Positions 17,141 to 23,762 of a stretch of DNA of 27,196 bases are shown one piece after another. How positions within the stretch are numbered: position 1 is the stretch's first letter; each line of letters begins with the position of its first letter. The DNA is from Betaproteobacteria bacterium (GTDB taxonomy: Bacteria > Pseudomonadota > Gammaproteobacteria > Burkholderiales > SG8-41), in the NCBI GenBank assembly GCA_029883965.1, contig JAOUIN010000008.1:1-27196 (forward strand), given 5' to 3'. The notes under the pieces are model-generated. The model had not been told where the DNA came from. It saw only the letters and a list, made by a program, of their open reading frames with translations, and ran no database searches. Made by a program: the position numbers and the translations under genes.

Positions 17141-17992
17141 CTAGCGGCTCAGGTGAAAGTCGAACTCCACACTGTGAAACGGCAGCGGCAGGCCATGACG
17201 TTGTGCCAGCGCTTTATCCGTATTGCGGCGCGGATTGACCAGTAACGATTCGCGCACACCAAAGACCGCGTCCTGGTCGATGTACTGATCATCTTCAAAA
17301 AACACTTCCGTCGTCAGCGGACGATAGCCCTCGGCGCTGACGATGAAATGAAAATGTGCGGGACGCCAGGCATGGCGGCCGCCGGCGCGCAGCAGATCGC
17401 CCACGGGGCCGTCATAGGGCACGTTGTACGGCGCGGGTCGCACAGTGGTGAACGCGTAGGCGCCATCCTTGCCCGTAACCATTCGGAAGCGAAGATTGTC
17501 CGGTGATTGCTCGGAATCCTGCTGCCAGTATTTGCCGTTGATCGCCGCCTGCCAGAAATCGAGGCGGGCGGCGGGAATCGGTTTGCCTTTCGCATCCAGC
17601 ACCAGGCCGTGCACCAGCATCGGCTCACCGTCGTTATCGCGCTTGATGTCCCCGCCAACGGCGAGCATCGGCGAATTCTCGGCATGGAAAGGTCCCAGTG
17701 CGCTGCGCTCCGTACCGCCGGCGGCACTGTGCAGCATATCGACCAGCGAGGACAGGCCGAGCACGTCGGAGGTCAGGATGAATTCGTTGCGCGCCTCATC
17801 CGAAATCTTGCCCGCGCGGTAGAGAAAATCGATCCCGGCCATCCATTCATCGGGCGTCAGCTTCACTTCGCGCGCAAATGCGTGCAGATGGTGTGTGAGC
17901 CGCTCGATCAAATGTTTGAAACGCGGATCGGTGGCGCCATCGAACGAGCGGACGACGGCCTGGGTGATGGTGCTGTCGGTGACGTTGCGCAT
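17141..17992 (-). CDS. intradiol ring-cleavage dioxygenase (hydroxyquinol/catechol 1,2-dioxygenase-like)
   Basis: 283-aa non-haem Fe(III) enzyme that splits an aromatic ring between two hydroxylated carbons to give a muconate or maleylacetate-type diacid. The N-terminal helical domain (about 1-95) is followed by LGPFHAENSP at 99-108, a signature nearer hydroxyquinol than catechol dioxygenases. The iron ligands are all present: Y155 (GKY), Y189 (RPAPYNVP), H213 and H215 (RPAHFHF). DQYIDQDAVFGVRESL follows as usual. Start ATG 17992 has AGGCG upstream. It is preceded by a 20-aa frame whose stop lies six bases before this ATG. No maleylacetate reductase or muconate cycloisomerase gene is seen in the window, so the product may be handled by the CoA-dependent enzymes of the same cluster. 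Confidence 0.92.
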   Translation of the reverse strand: MRNVTDSTITQAVVRSFDGATDPRFKHLIERLTHHLHAFAREVKLTPDEWMAGIDFLYRAGKISDEARNEFILTSDVLGLSSLVDMLHSAAGGTERSALGPFHAENSPMLAVGGDIKRDNDGEPMLVHGLVLDAKGKPIPAARLDFWQAAINGKYWQQDSEQSPDNLRFRMVTGKDGAYAFTTVRPAPYNVPYDGPVGDLLRAGGRHAWRPAHFHFIVSAEGYRPLTTEVFFEDDQYIDQDAVFGVRESLLVNPRRNTDKALAQRHGLPLPFHSVEFDFHLSR

Positions 17993-17998
17993 GTGCGC

Positions 17999-18061
17999 CT
18001 AATTGCCGCTGCCGCCGGATGCCGGGGCGACGATTAGTTGTAAGCGGTTGATTTTATTCAT
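17999..18061 (-). CDS. possible 20-aa leader peptide ahead of the dioxygenase
   Basis: ATG 18061 is preceded by AGGAGAGG about 10 bases upstream and the frame runs 20 codons (begins MNKINRLQLIV, ends GGSGN) to TAG at 17999. The dioxygenase ATG follows after six bases. Such an arrangement could couple translation or act as a leader. The frame is very short and may be chance; there is no homology that I recognise. Confidence 0.35.
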   Translation of the reverse strand: MNKINRLQLIVAPASGGSGN

Positions 18062-18166
18062 ACTTTTATAACCTCTCCTGTGGGCAAGGAACCATGAGGC
18101 TTCATCGTAGCCGACGTATCAGCGATTGCAAATTTCTGCCGCCGTTTTCCCGGGGAAACCGGCCGC

Positions 18167-19078
18167 CTAGCCTTTTATCGCGCTCAGCGTCCTGGCTTCG
18201 CGGGCACTGATTGCCTCGTAACGTTTCAGCAGGCGTTCTGCGCGCACGATGATCGGAATGTCGATCATCTTGCCGTCGAGTGCGAAAGATGCACGGCCGG
18301 CGGCGGCCGCTTCCTTGTCAAGGGCGATCACCTTGCGCGCATACTCGACTTCCGCGGCGCTGGGTTTGTATTCCTCATTGACGATGGTGACCTGGCCCGG
18401 ATGGATGCAGCCGGCGCCGACAAAGCCGAAGTCGCGTGAGCGCCGGACCATTTTGCGGAAGTTATCCCAGTCGCCGAACGTGGCAACGCTGTCGACAAAA
18501 CCGAGCGGCATGATGCCGGCGGCGTTGGCAGCGAAGATCATGTGCTGCTTCGGATAGAACAGCGCATCTCCGGTCGGCTGCATGTTGTTGTTGAGCGCAA
18601 AATCCTCGCCACCGATGTTGCAGGCGACAATGCGGCTGCTGGCGGTGGTGATTTCACGGATCTGGAAAAAAGCCTCCGGCGTTTCGATCATGGCGATGAA
18701 TTTGGTATGACCGACCGTCATGCCGCGGATCTGTTCCAGTTCCGATACCAGTTCATCGAGCAGCTGAATATGCGATGCACCGGTGACCTTGGTGACGGCA
18801 ATGCCGTCGACGTCGGGGCATATCGAATGTTCGATATCGCGTACCGCCATCGACAGAGGCTGGTTGATGCGGACCACGACATCTGCACCGCTGCGGCGTA
18901 CGCGCGCGGCGTTCTTCTCGACCAGCTTTCGGGCATTGGCTTTTTCCGACAGGGGCACACTGTCCTCGATGTCAAGCTGGATTACGTCGGCGCCGCGGGT
19001 GTGTGCCTTGTCGACGTATTTCTCCACGTTGACCGGCACATACATCAGTGAGCGCCAAACAGGAAATTCTCGATACAT
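18167..19078 (-). CDS. CitE/HpcH-type CoA-ester lyase (citramalyl-CoA lyase-like)
   Basis: 303 aa from ATG 19078, which has GAGGA at a good distance; the frame opens further to 19111 without a ribosome-binding site. TIM-barrel lyase features of the CitE/Mcl family: WRSLMYVPVN at 8-17, the acidic LDIEDSV at 35-41, VVVRIN, the metal-binding Glu of AMIETPEAF and Asp of GGEDFALN, and GCIHPGQV near the C-terminus. The family performs reversible Claisen cleavage of malyl- or citramalyl-CoA, giving acetyl-CoA plus glyoxylate or pyruvate. Within this operon, between a CoA-transferase and a MaoC-type hydratase, citramalyl-CoA lyase is the best guess. It starts 43 bases after the upstream CoA-transferase stop. 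Confidence 0.9.
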   Translation of the reverse strand: MYREFPVWRSLMYVPVNVEKYVDKAHTRGADVIQLDIEDSVPLSEKANARKLVEKNAARVRRSGADVVVRINQPLSMAVRDIEHSICPDVDGIAVTKVTGASHIQLLDELVSELEQIRGMTVGHTKFIAMIETPEAFFQIREITTASSRIVACNIGGEDFALNNNMQPTGDALFYPKQHMIFAANAAGIMPLGFVDSVATFGDWDNFRKMVRRSRDFGFVGAGCIHPGQVTIVNEEYKPSAAEVEYARKVIALDKEAAAAGRASFALDGKMIDIPIIVRAERLLKRYEAISAREARTLSAIKG

Positions 19079-19121
19079 TTTATGATCCTCGGAGTCTATG
19101 GAGCGATGCAATCAGCGCCGG

Positions 19122-20366
19122 TTATTCTTCGGCGGCGGTTGGTTTGCCGGAACAGACTATGCCTGCGGCCAGCAGTTTCTGATAGGTGGCGGCGTCAATG
19201 CCGAGTTCGGCCAGCAGCATTTCGTTGTGCTCGCCGATTTTTGGTGCCGGCGTGCGGATGGACGCGGGCGTAACCGACAGCCGCGGCACCACATGATGCA
19301 TCGGATAGGCGCCCATGTCCGGGTCGGGGTAGTCCGCAATCAGTTCGCGCGCCAGCACATGCGGGTCTTCAACGATCTGGGAAATGTCATAGATCGGCCC
19401 GATGGTGACATCGGCTTTTTCAAAAAACGCAACATTTTCCGCCTGTGTGCGTTGTGCAATGAACTCACCGATGATGGCGTCGAGTTCCGCGGCGTGTTTC
19501 ACGCGGTCGGCGTTAGTCCGGTAGCGTGGATTGGTGATCAGGTCGGGGCGTCCGATGGACTCAAACACGCGTTCAGCCATTTTCTGAATCGACGCCGAGA
19601 GCCCGACATAGTTGCCGTCCTTGCACTTGTAGGCGTTGCGTGGCGCGGCATTGGTGGAACGGCTGCCGGTGCGCGGTTTGATTTTTCCAGTCAGCCGGTA
19701 ATTGGCGGCCTGCGGCCCCAGCACGGCAAACAGCGGATCGAGGAGCGGCAGATCAATGACCTGTCCCTTGCCGCCGTTATGTTCGATTTCGCGCAACGCG
19801 ATCAGTACGCCGCTCACGCCGTACAGTCCGGCTATGGTGTCTGCGAGATACATCGGCGGCAGCACGGGTTCGCGGTCTTCGAAGCCGTTCAGTGCGGCAA
19901 AACCCGACATGCCTTCGACCAGCGTGCCAAAGCCGGGGCGCCGTTTGTAAGGGCCGTCCTGTCCCCAGCCCGAAATGCGCACGATGACCAGTTTAGGGTT
20001 GCGCGCGAGCAGCACATCCGGGCCCAGCCCCATGGATTCCAGTGTGCCCGGCCGGAAACTCTCGACGAATATGGCGGCTTTCGCCAGCAGTTGCAGCAGC
20101 AGTTCCCGTGCCTCGGGTTTGCGCAATTCAAGGCCTAGGCTTTTCTTGTTGCGTGCGTACAGTTTCCAGTTTGTATCGACCTGCTCGACTTTCCATGCGC
20201 GCAGTGTGTCACCTGCGGGCGGTTCGATCTTGATGACCTCGGCACCGAAGTCACCGAGCACCTGTGTCAGCATGTTGCCGGCGACCAGACGCGACAGATC
20301 GACAACGCGCACACCATCGAGCGGGCCGCCGGCCGAGGCGTCGTAAGTGCGCTGCGCCAGACCCAT
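19122..20366 (-). CDS. class III (CaiB/BaiF) CoA-transferase, upstream copy
   Basis: A 414-aa family III CoA-transferase. Features: GGPLDGVRVVDLSRLVAG at 13-30, LGDFGAEVIKIEPPAGD at 37-53, YARNKKSLGLELRKPEA, and the catalytic Asp, D176, in YLADTIAGLYG. It is clearly diverged from the second copy at 15008-16222, so the two probably serve different acids (for example one for uptake or activation of the substrate and one for CoA movement within the pathway), which is inference. It follows a 28-aa small frame by 18 bases and lacks a good Shine-Dalgarno of its own, so its translation may depend on ribosomes finishing that small frame. Confidence 0.93.
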   Translation of the reverse strand: MGLAQRTYDASAGGPLDGVRVVDLSRLVAGNMLTQVLGDFGAEVIKIEPPAGDTLRAWKVEQVDTNWKLYARNKKSLGLELRKPEARELLLQLLAKAAIFVESFRPGTLESMGLGPDVLLARNPKLVIVRISGWGQDGPYKRRPGFGTLVEGMSGFAALNGFEDREPVLPPMYLADTIAGLYGVSGVLIALREIEHNGGKGQVIDLPLLDPLFAVLGPQAANYRLTGKIKPRTGSRSTNAAPRNAYKCKDGNYVGLSASIQKMAERVFESIGRPDLITNPRYRTNADRVKHAAELDAIIGEFIAQRTQAENVAFFEKADVTIGPIYDISQIVEDPHVLARELIADYPDPDMGAYPMHHVVPRLSVTPASIRTPAPKIGEHNEMLLAELGIDAATYQKLLAAGIVCSGKPTAAEE

Positions 20367-20384
20367 GGATATATCAGTCCGGCT

Positions 20385-20471
20385 TTATGCCGGTTTCCAG
20401 GGCGACTTTGCGCCGCCGGCACATTCAATTGCGAGCAACAACGCACTGAGCACGCTCAATAACTGACGCAT
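20385..20471 (-). CDS. possible 28-aa hydrophobic small protein / leader peptide
   Basis: ATG 20471 has an excellent Shine-Dalgarno (AAGGAG, about 7 bases upstream). The frame gives 28 residues to TAA at 20385-20387: a short Leu-rich stretch (RQLLSVLSALLLAIEC) and a polar tail ending in WKPA. The Cys at 17 after LLLAIE is only loosely lipobox-like. The CoA-transferase ATG follows 18 bases later. The start region lies in the loop of a 14-bp hairpin (20444-20496). It may be a tiny membrane peptide, a leader controlling the CoA-transferase, or a remnant; I do not recognise it. Confidence 0.5.
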   Translation of the reverse strand: MRQLLSVLSALLLAIECAGGAKSPWKPA

Positions 20472-20496
20472 CGAGGTTCTCCTTGAGTGCTCAGTG
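20444..20496 (-). promoter_or_regulatory. 14-bp hairpin displaying a ribosome-binding site and start codon
   Basis: On the plus strand CACTGAGCAC (20444-20453), a GC bulge, TCAA (20456-20459), a 23-base loop, then TTGA (20483-20486) and GTGCTCAGTG (20487-20496). All 14 pairs are Watson-Crick. In minus-strand mRNA the loop carries GGAG and the ATG of the 28-aa frame. It is not followed by a U-tract. It could be a translational control element or a processing site between iclR and the CoA-transferase. Confidence 0.65.
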
Positions 20497-20532
20497 GGCA
20501 AAGTTGTTTTCCGGGCGCCCGATCAGACGCTC

Positions 20533-21342
20533 TTATCGGATTTCCATGCCGTTGGCGATCTGGCGCTCGATCAGGCGTGATTCGTTGCGCAGCATGGTCG
20601 ACAGTTCCTGTACGCGTCGATCGGCCATGCGGCTGGAAATTGCCGAAATTGACAGCGCGGCGAAAGGCATGCCGCTTTGATTGCGCAAAACCTGACCGAT
20701 GGAGCGGACGCCGGCCAGCGACGGGGTTTCGCGTACGGCGAATCCCAGCTTCTGTGCCTTGCGTGCCTGCGACAGCAGCGTCGGTCCGGTAAGGCCGTGC
20801 TCCTGCAATCGCGGTTCGTTGCTGGCGATGATCCCGCGAAACTCTTCTTCGGGCAGTGCAGCCAGGATGGCAAGGCTGCCGGTGCCCACGCCCAGCGGCC
20901 GGCGCATGCCGACTTCGAGCGTGAACGTCTTGATCGGGAACGTGCCTTCGTGGCGATCAATGCATACGGCGTCCAAGCCACTTCTTTGGGTCAGAAATAC
21001 GGTGTCCCCCGTCGCCTCGGCGATGCGGGTCATCGCCGGATGGCAGATTTCACGCAAATTGAAGCGCGGCGCGGCAGTCAGCCCGAGCTCATAGGCCATC
21101 GGGCCCAGGAAATAGCGGTGGGTTTCGGAGTCCTGCTGCACCATACCTTCGTAAGCGAGACACTTCAGCATGCGGTGAACCGTTGGACGTTGCAGGCTGG
21201 TGCGGGTGGCGAGGTCGAGCAGGCGCGAACCGGAGCGGTTGTGTGCGGCGATCTCACGCAGCAACAGCAGTGCGCGTTCGATGCTTTGAGTGCCGGTCAG
21301 CCGGCCGGAGGAGTCGTCGTCGGAGTTTTTTACCATGGCCAT
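20533..21342 (-). CDS. IclR-family transcriptional regulator
   Basis: 269 aa. The N-terminal winged helix-turn-helix is visible (SIERALLLLREIAAHNRSGSRLLDLATRTSLQRPTVHRMLKCL, core helices at about 38-62, wing ending HRYFLGPMAYELG). The C-terminal GAF-like effector domain has DTVFLTQRSGLDAVCIDRHEG, PLGVGTGSLAILAALP and GQVLRNQSGMPFAALSIS. IclR regulators commonly control aromatic and organic-acid catabolism and respond to a pathway acid. It is the first gene of the minus-strand catabolic block and diverges from prpB across 222 bases, a placement suggesting it controls one or both. ATG at 21342 was taken; ATG 21336 is an alternative. Confidence 0.93.
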   Translation of the reverse strand: MAMVKNSDDDSSGRLTGTQSIERALLLLREIAAHNRSGSRLLDLATRTSLQRPTVHRMLKCLAYEGMVQQDSETHRYFLGPMAYELGLTAAPRFNLREICHPAMTRIAEATGDTVFLTQRSGLDAVCIDRHEGTFPIKTFTLEVGMRRPLGVGTGSLAILAALPEEEFRGIIASNEPRLQEHGLTGPTLLSQARKAQKLGFAVRETPSLAGVRSIGQVLRNQSGMPFAALSISAISSRMADRRVQELSTMLRNESRLIERQIANGMEIR

Positions 21343-21460
21343 AACTTAGTCCGAATCGTGAGATTGGGGAACGGGGATTATGCCACCGTGCCCGTCCTAG
21401 CGGAATAGCGGGTCCTGTGCTATCTTTTTAGGGCCTGATTTTTCAACGATAATCCATTTC

Positions 21461-21475
21461 GTCCAGATGCCGGAC
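21461..21475. promoter_or_regulatory. candidate IclR-type operator in the iclR/prpB divergent region
   Basis: GTCC (21461-21464), seven bases, GGAC (21472-21475) is a 15-base imperfect palindrome, the size typical for IclR-family operators. It lies between the divergent iclR and prpB genes. This is suggestive only; the arms are short and other arrangements could be found. Confidence 0.25.
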
Positions 21476-21564
21476 AGAGTTGCGGGCATCGGACGCTGTT
21501 CCGGTCCTGACCCGACCCGATTCCGCATGATCGCAGCCACAGATTCCGATACAGGAGCCATTGC

Positions 21565-22461
21565 ATGAATGACCTTGCCGCCCAGCAAACCGCCGGTGCC
21601 CGTTTCCGGGCCGCACTGGCCGCCGAAAAACCGCTGCAGATCGTCGGCGCCATCAATGCCTATCACGCACGGCTCGCGGAGCGCAGCGGATTCAAGGCCA
21701 TCTACCTCTCCGGCGGCGGCGTCGCAGCCGGATCTCTGGGCGTGCCCGATCTGGCGATCAGCACGCTGGACGATGTGCTGACCGATGTCCGGCGGATCAC
21801 CGATACCTGCGATCTGCCGTTGCTGGTGGACGTGGATACGGGTTTCGGCGGCGCGTTCAACATTGCGCGCACGGTGAAGTCGCTGATCAAATTCGGCGCT
21901 GCTGCCATGCATATCGAGGATCAGGTGATGCAGAAGCGCTGCGGCCACCGTCCGAACAAGGAAATCGTCAGCAAGGATGAAATGGTCGATCGGATCAAAG
22001 CCTCGGCTGACGCCAAGACCGACGCCAATTTTGTCATTATTGCGCGTACCGACTCGCTGGCGGTAGAGGGTCTGGATGCCGCAGTTGAACGAGCGGTAGC
22101 CTGCGTCGAGGCCGGTGCCGACATGATATTTCCGGAAGCCATCACCGAACTGGCCATGTACAAAAAGTTTGCTGATGCTGTAAAGGTGCCGATACTCGCC
22201 AACATCACCGAGTTCGGGCAGACACCGTTGTTTTCGGTCAAGGAACTGGCGAGCGCGAACGTCGCGATGGCGTTGTACCCGCTGTCTGCGTGGCGTGCGG
22301 CCAATGCCGCGGCATTAAAGGTGTACCAGAGCATCCGTAAGGAAGGTCACCAGAAAAATGTCGTCGATCTGATGCAATCGCGTGATGATCTTTATGATTA
22401 CCTGGATTATCACGCCTACGAACAGAAGCTTGACGCGCTGTTCAAGCGTGACAAGAGCTGA
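21565..22461 (+). CDS. prpB: methylisocitrate lyase (isocitrate lyase/PEP mutase superfamily)
   Basis: A 298-aa enzyme that cleaves 2-methylisocitrate to pyruvate and succinate, the last step of the 2-methylcitrate cycle. It is very similar along its length to E. coli PrpB: FRAALAAEKPLQIVGAINAYHA, YLSGGGVAAGSLGVPDL, ISTLDDVLTDVRRITD, the catalytic KRCGHRPNK (C126), IARTDSLAVEGLDAA, MIFPEAITELAMYKKFADAV and ANITEFGQTPLF. Shine-Dalgarno AGGAG is upstream of ATG. It is odd that prpC, acnD/prpF and prpD are not adjacent; instead it diverges from an IclR gene and precedes a 2-hydroxyacid dehydrogenase. Activity on a related branched 2-hydroxy diacid such as a dimethylmalate cannot be excluded from sequence. 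Confidence 0.92.
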   Translation: MNDLAAQQTAGARFRAALAAEKPLQIVGAINAYHARLAERSGFKAIYLSGGGVAAGSLGVPDLAISTLDDVLTDVRRITDTCDLPLLVDVDTGFGGAFNIARTVKSLIKFGAAAMHIEDQVMQKRCGHRPNKEIVSKDEMVDRIKASADAKTDANFVIIARTDSLAVEGLDAAVERAVACVEAGADMIFPEAITELAMYKKFADAVKVPILANITEFGQTPLFSVKELASANVAMALYPLSAWRAANAAALKVYQSIRKEGHQKNVVDLMQSRDDLYDYLDYHAYEQKLDALFKRDKS

Positions 22462-22493
22462 TCGACAGCGAATTTCAATATTAGGGTGGGGCA

Positions 22494-23486
22494 ATGACGG
22501 GCATTTTGTTGTCGAAGGGGTTTGTTGCGCAATTTGGCGCTGAATTGAAGGTTGCGGCGAAATCAGCGGGGATCACGCTGGATATCATCCATCTGCCGGA
22601 TGACGCCACGCAGCGCTTGCCGGAGACGGAAATCGCGAAAATTGAAGCGGCGTACCTGACGCGCGACATCCGTTTTTCCGACCACTATCATGGCTTTGGT
22701 GACACGGTTAAGGTCGCGCCCAATCTGAAATGGGTGCACTTCACCAGCACCGGCATCGACCAGCATCCGTTCTTGCCGGCGCTGCATCAGCGCAAAGTGC
22801 GGCTGACCACGTCGGCCGGGACCAATGGCGAACCGGTGGGCCAGACCGCGATCTGCGGGTTGCTGATGCTGGCTCGCGGGTTTCCGCGCTGGCTCGCGGC
22901 GCAACGCGAGCGGCGCTGGGATCCGGCGCGGGGCAAGGATACGCCGCGCGACCTGGGCGGCCAGACCGTGATCGTCGTCGGACTGGGCACGATCGGCGCG
23001 ACCGTTGCGCGTTTCTGCCAGGCGCTCGGCATGAAGGTGATCGGCCTGCGACGAAGCCCGAAGCGGGACGGTGACCCGGTGGACGAGATGCATACGCTGG
23101 ACCAACTGCCGGCGCTGCTGCCGCGCTGTGACTGGCTGGTGCTGGCCTGTCCGTACACCAAGGAGACCCATCAACTGGTCAACGCCGCAACGCTGGCGCT
23201 GATGCCGAAGCATGCGCATCTGGTGAATGTCGCCCGCGGTGCTGTCGCGGACGAGAAAGCCCTGATTGCCGCACTGCAAAGCAAGCAGATCGCCGGCGCG
23301 TACCTCGATGTGTTCGAAAAGGAACCGCTGCCCGCCGATTCGCCGCTGTGGGACATTCCCAATGTCATCGTGTCGCCGCACAATGCGTCCGCCTCCGGCG
23401 GCAATGACGGTCGTGCGGCCAGGGTGTTCACTGAAAACCTCAAGCTCTACGTGGGAGGCAAGCCCATGGTGAACGAGCAGGGCTGA
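22494..23486 (+). CDS. D-2-hydroxyacid dehydrogenase (NAD(P)-dependent)
   Basis: A 330-aa D-isomer-specific 2-hydroxyacid dehydrogenase that interconverts 2-keto acids and D-2-hydroxy acids. The Rossmann motif GLGTIG is at 163-168. The catalytic triad is R248 (NVARGAV), E277 (FEKEPL) and H296 (SPHNAS). The second-strand end is VIGLRRSPK, with Arg where NAD-specific enzymes have Asp, which suggests NADP(H) preference as in glyoxylate/hydroxypyruvate reductases; this is inference. It starts 32 bases after prpB and is probably co-transcribed with it. PrpB releases pyruvate, so a 2-keto-acid reductase partner is plausible but not demonstrated. Rubredoxin follows after 6 bases. Confidence 0.92.
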   Translation: MTGILLSKGFVAQFGAELKVAAKSAGITLDIIHLPDDATQRLPETEIAKIEAAYLTRDIRFSDHYHGFGDTVKVAPNLKWVHFTSTGIDQHPFLPALHQRKVRLTTSAGTNGEPVGQTAICGLLMLARGFPRWLAAQRERRWDPARGKDTPRDLGGQTVIVVGLGTIGATVARFCQALGMKVIGLRRSPKRDGDPVDEMHTLDQLPALLPRCDWLVLACPYTKETHQLVNAATLALMPKHAHLVNVARGAVADEKALIAALQSKQIAGAYLDVFEKEPLPADSPLWDIPNVIVSPHNASASGGNDGRAARVFTENLKLYVGGKPMVNEQG

Positions 23487-23492
23487 GGCAAC

Positions 23493-23663
23493 ATGAAAAA
23501 ATGGCAATGCATACTGTGCGGGTTCATCTATGACGAGGCCGCCGGATTACCCGACGAAGGCATCGCGCCCGGCACGCCCTGGGAAGACGTGCCGGCGGAC
23601 TGGACCTGCCCGCACTGCTCGGCCACCAAGGGCGATTTCGACATGATCGCGATCTCGTCCTGA
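23493..23663 (+). CDS. rubredoxin
   Basis: A 56-aa iron-only electron carrier. It begins MKKWQCILCGFIYDEAAG. The two Cys pairs that hold the single Fe are C6/C9 (CILCG) and C39/C42 (CPHCS), with the conserved DEGIAPGTPWEDVPADWTCP between them and KGDFD near the end. Length is normal for the family. It starts 6 bases after the dehydrogenase stop (weak GAGG upstream) and is followed by a terminator-like hairpin at 23671-23695, so it may be the last gene of the prpB transcript. The redox partner is unknown; no rubredoxin reductase or alkane hydroxylase gene is nearby. Confidence 0.96.
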   Translation: MKKWQCILCGFIYDEAAGLPDEGIAPGTPWEDVPADWTCPHCSATKGDFDMIAISS

Positions 23664-23670
23664 CTGTCTG

Positions 23671-23695
23671 AAATAAGGCCGGAGCGGCCTTGTTT
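23671..23695 (+). terminator. rho-independent-type terminator after rubredoxin
   Basis: AAATAAGGCC (23671-23680), loop GGAGC, GGCCTTGTTT (23686-23695) pairs over 10 positions with one U-G. The T residues lie inside the arm rather than after it, so efficiency is uncertain. It falls between rubredoxin and hemA. Confidence 0.55.
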
Positions 23696-23762
23696 CCGGG
23701 TGGCGGGTGTAGGTGTAAGCGGCTAAAATACAAGGTCTTTTTCGATGTGCGCCGCCCTGCCC

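Noticed and set aside
19098..20138. 346-aa open frame on the plus strand
   Set aside because: It lies wholly antisense to a class III CoA-transferase with an intact active site. The translation is Arg/Gln/His-rich with no recognisable motif, as expected from the opposite strand of a GC-rich gene.
22563..23507. 314-aa open frame on the minus strand
   Set aside because: It is antisense to the D-2-hydroxyacid dehydrogenase, whose cofactor and catalytic motifs are complete.
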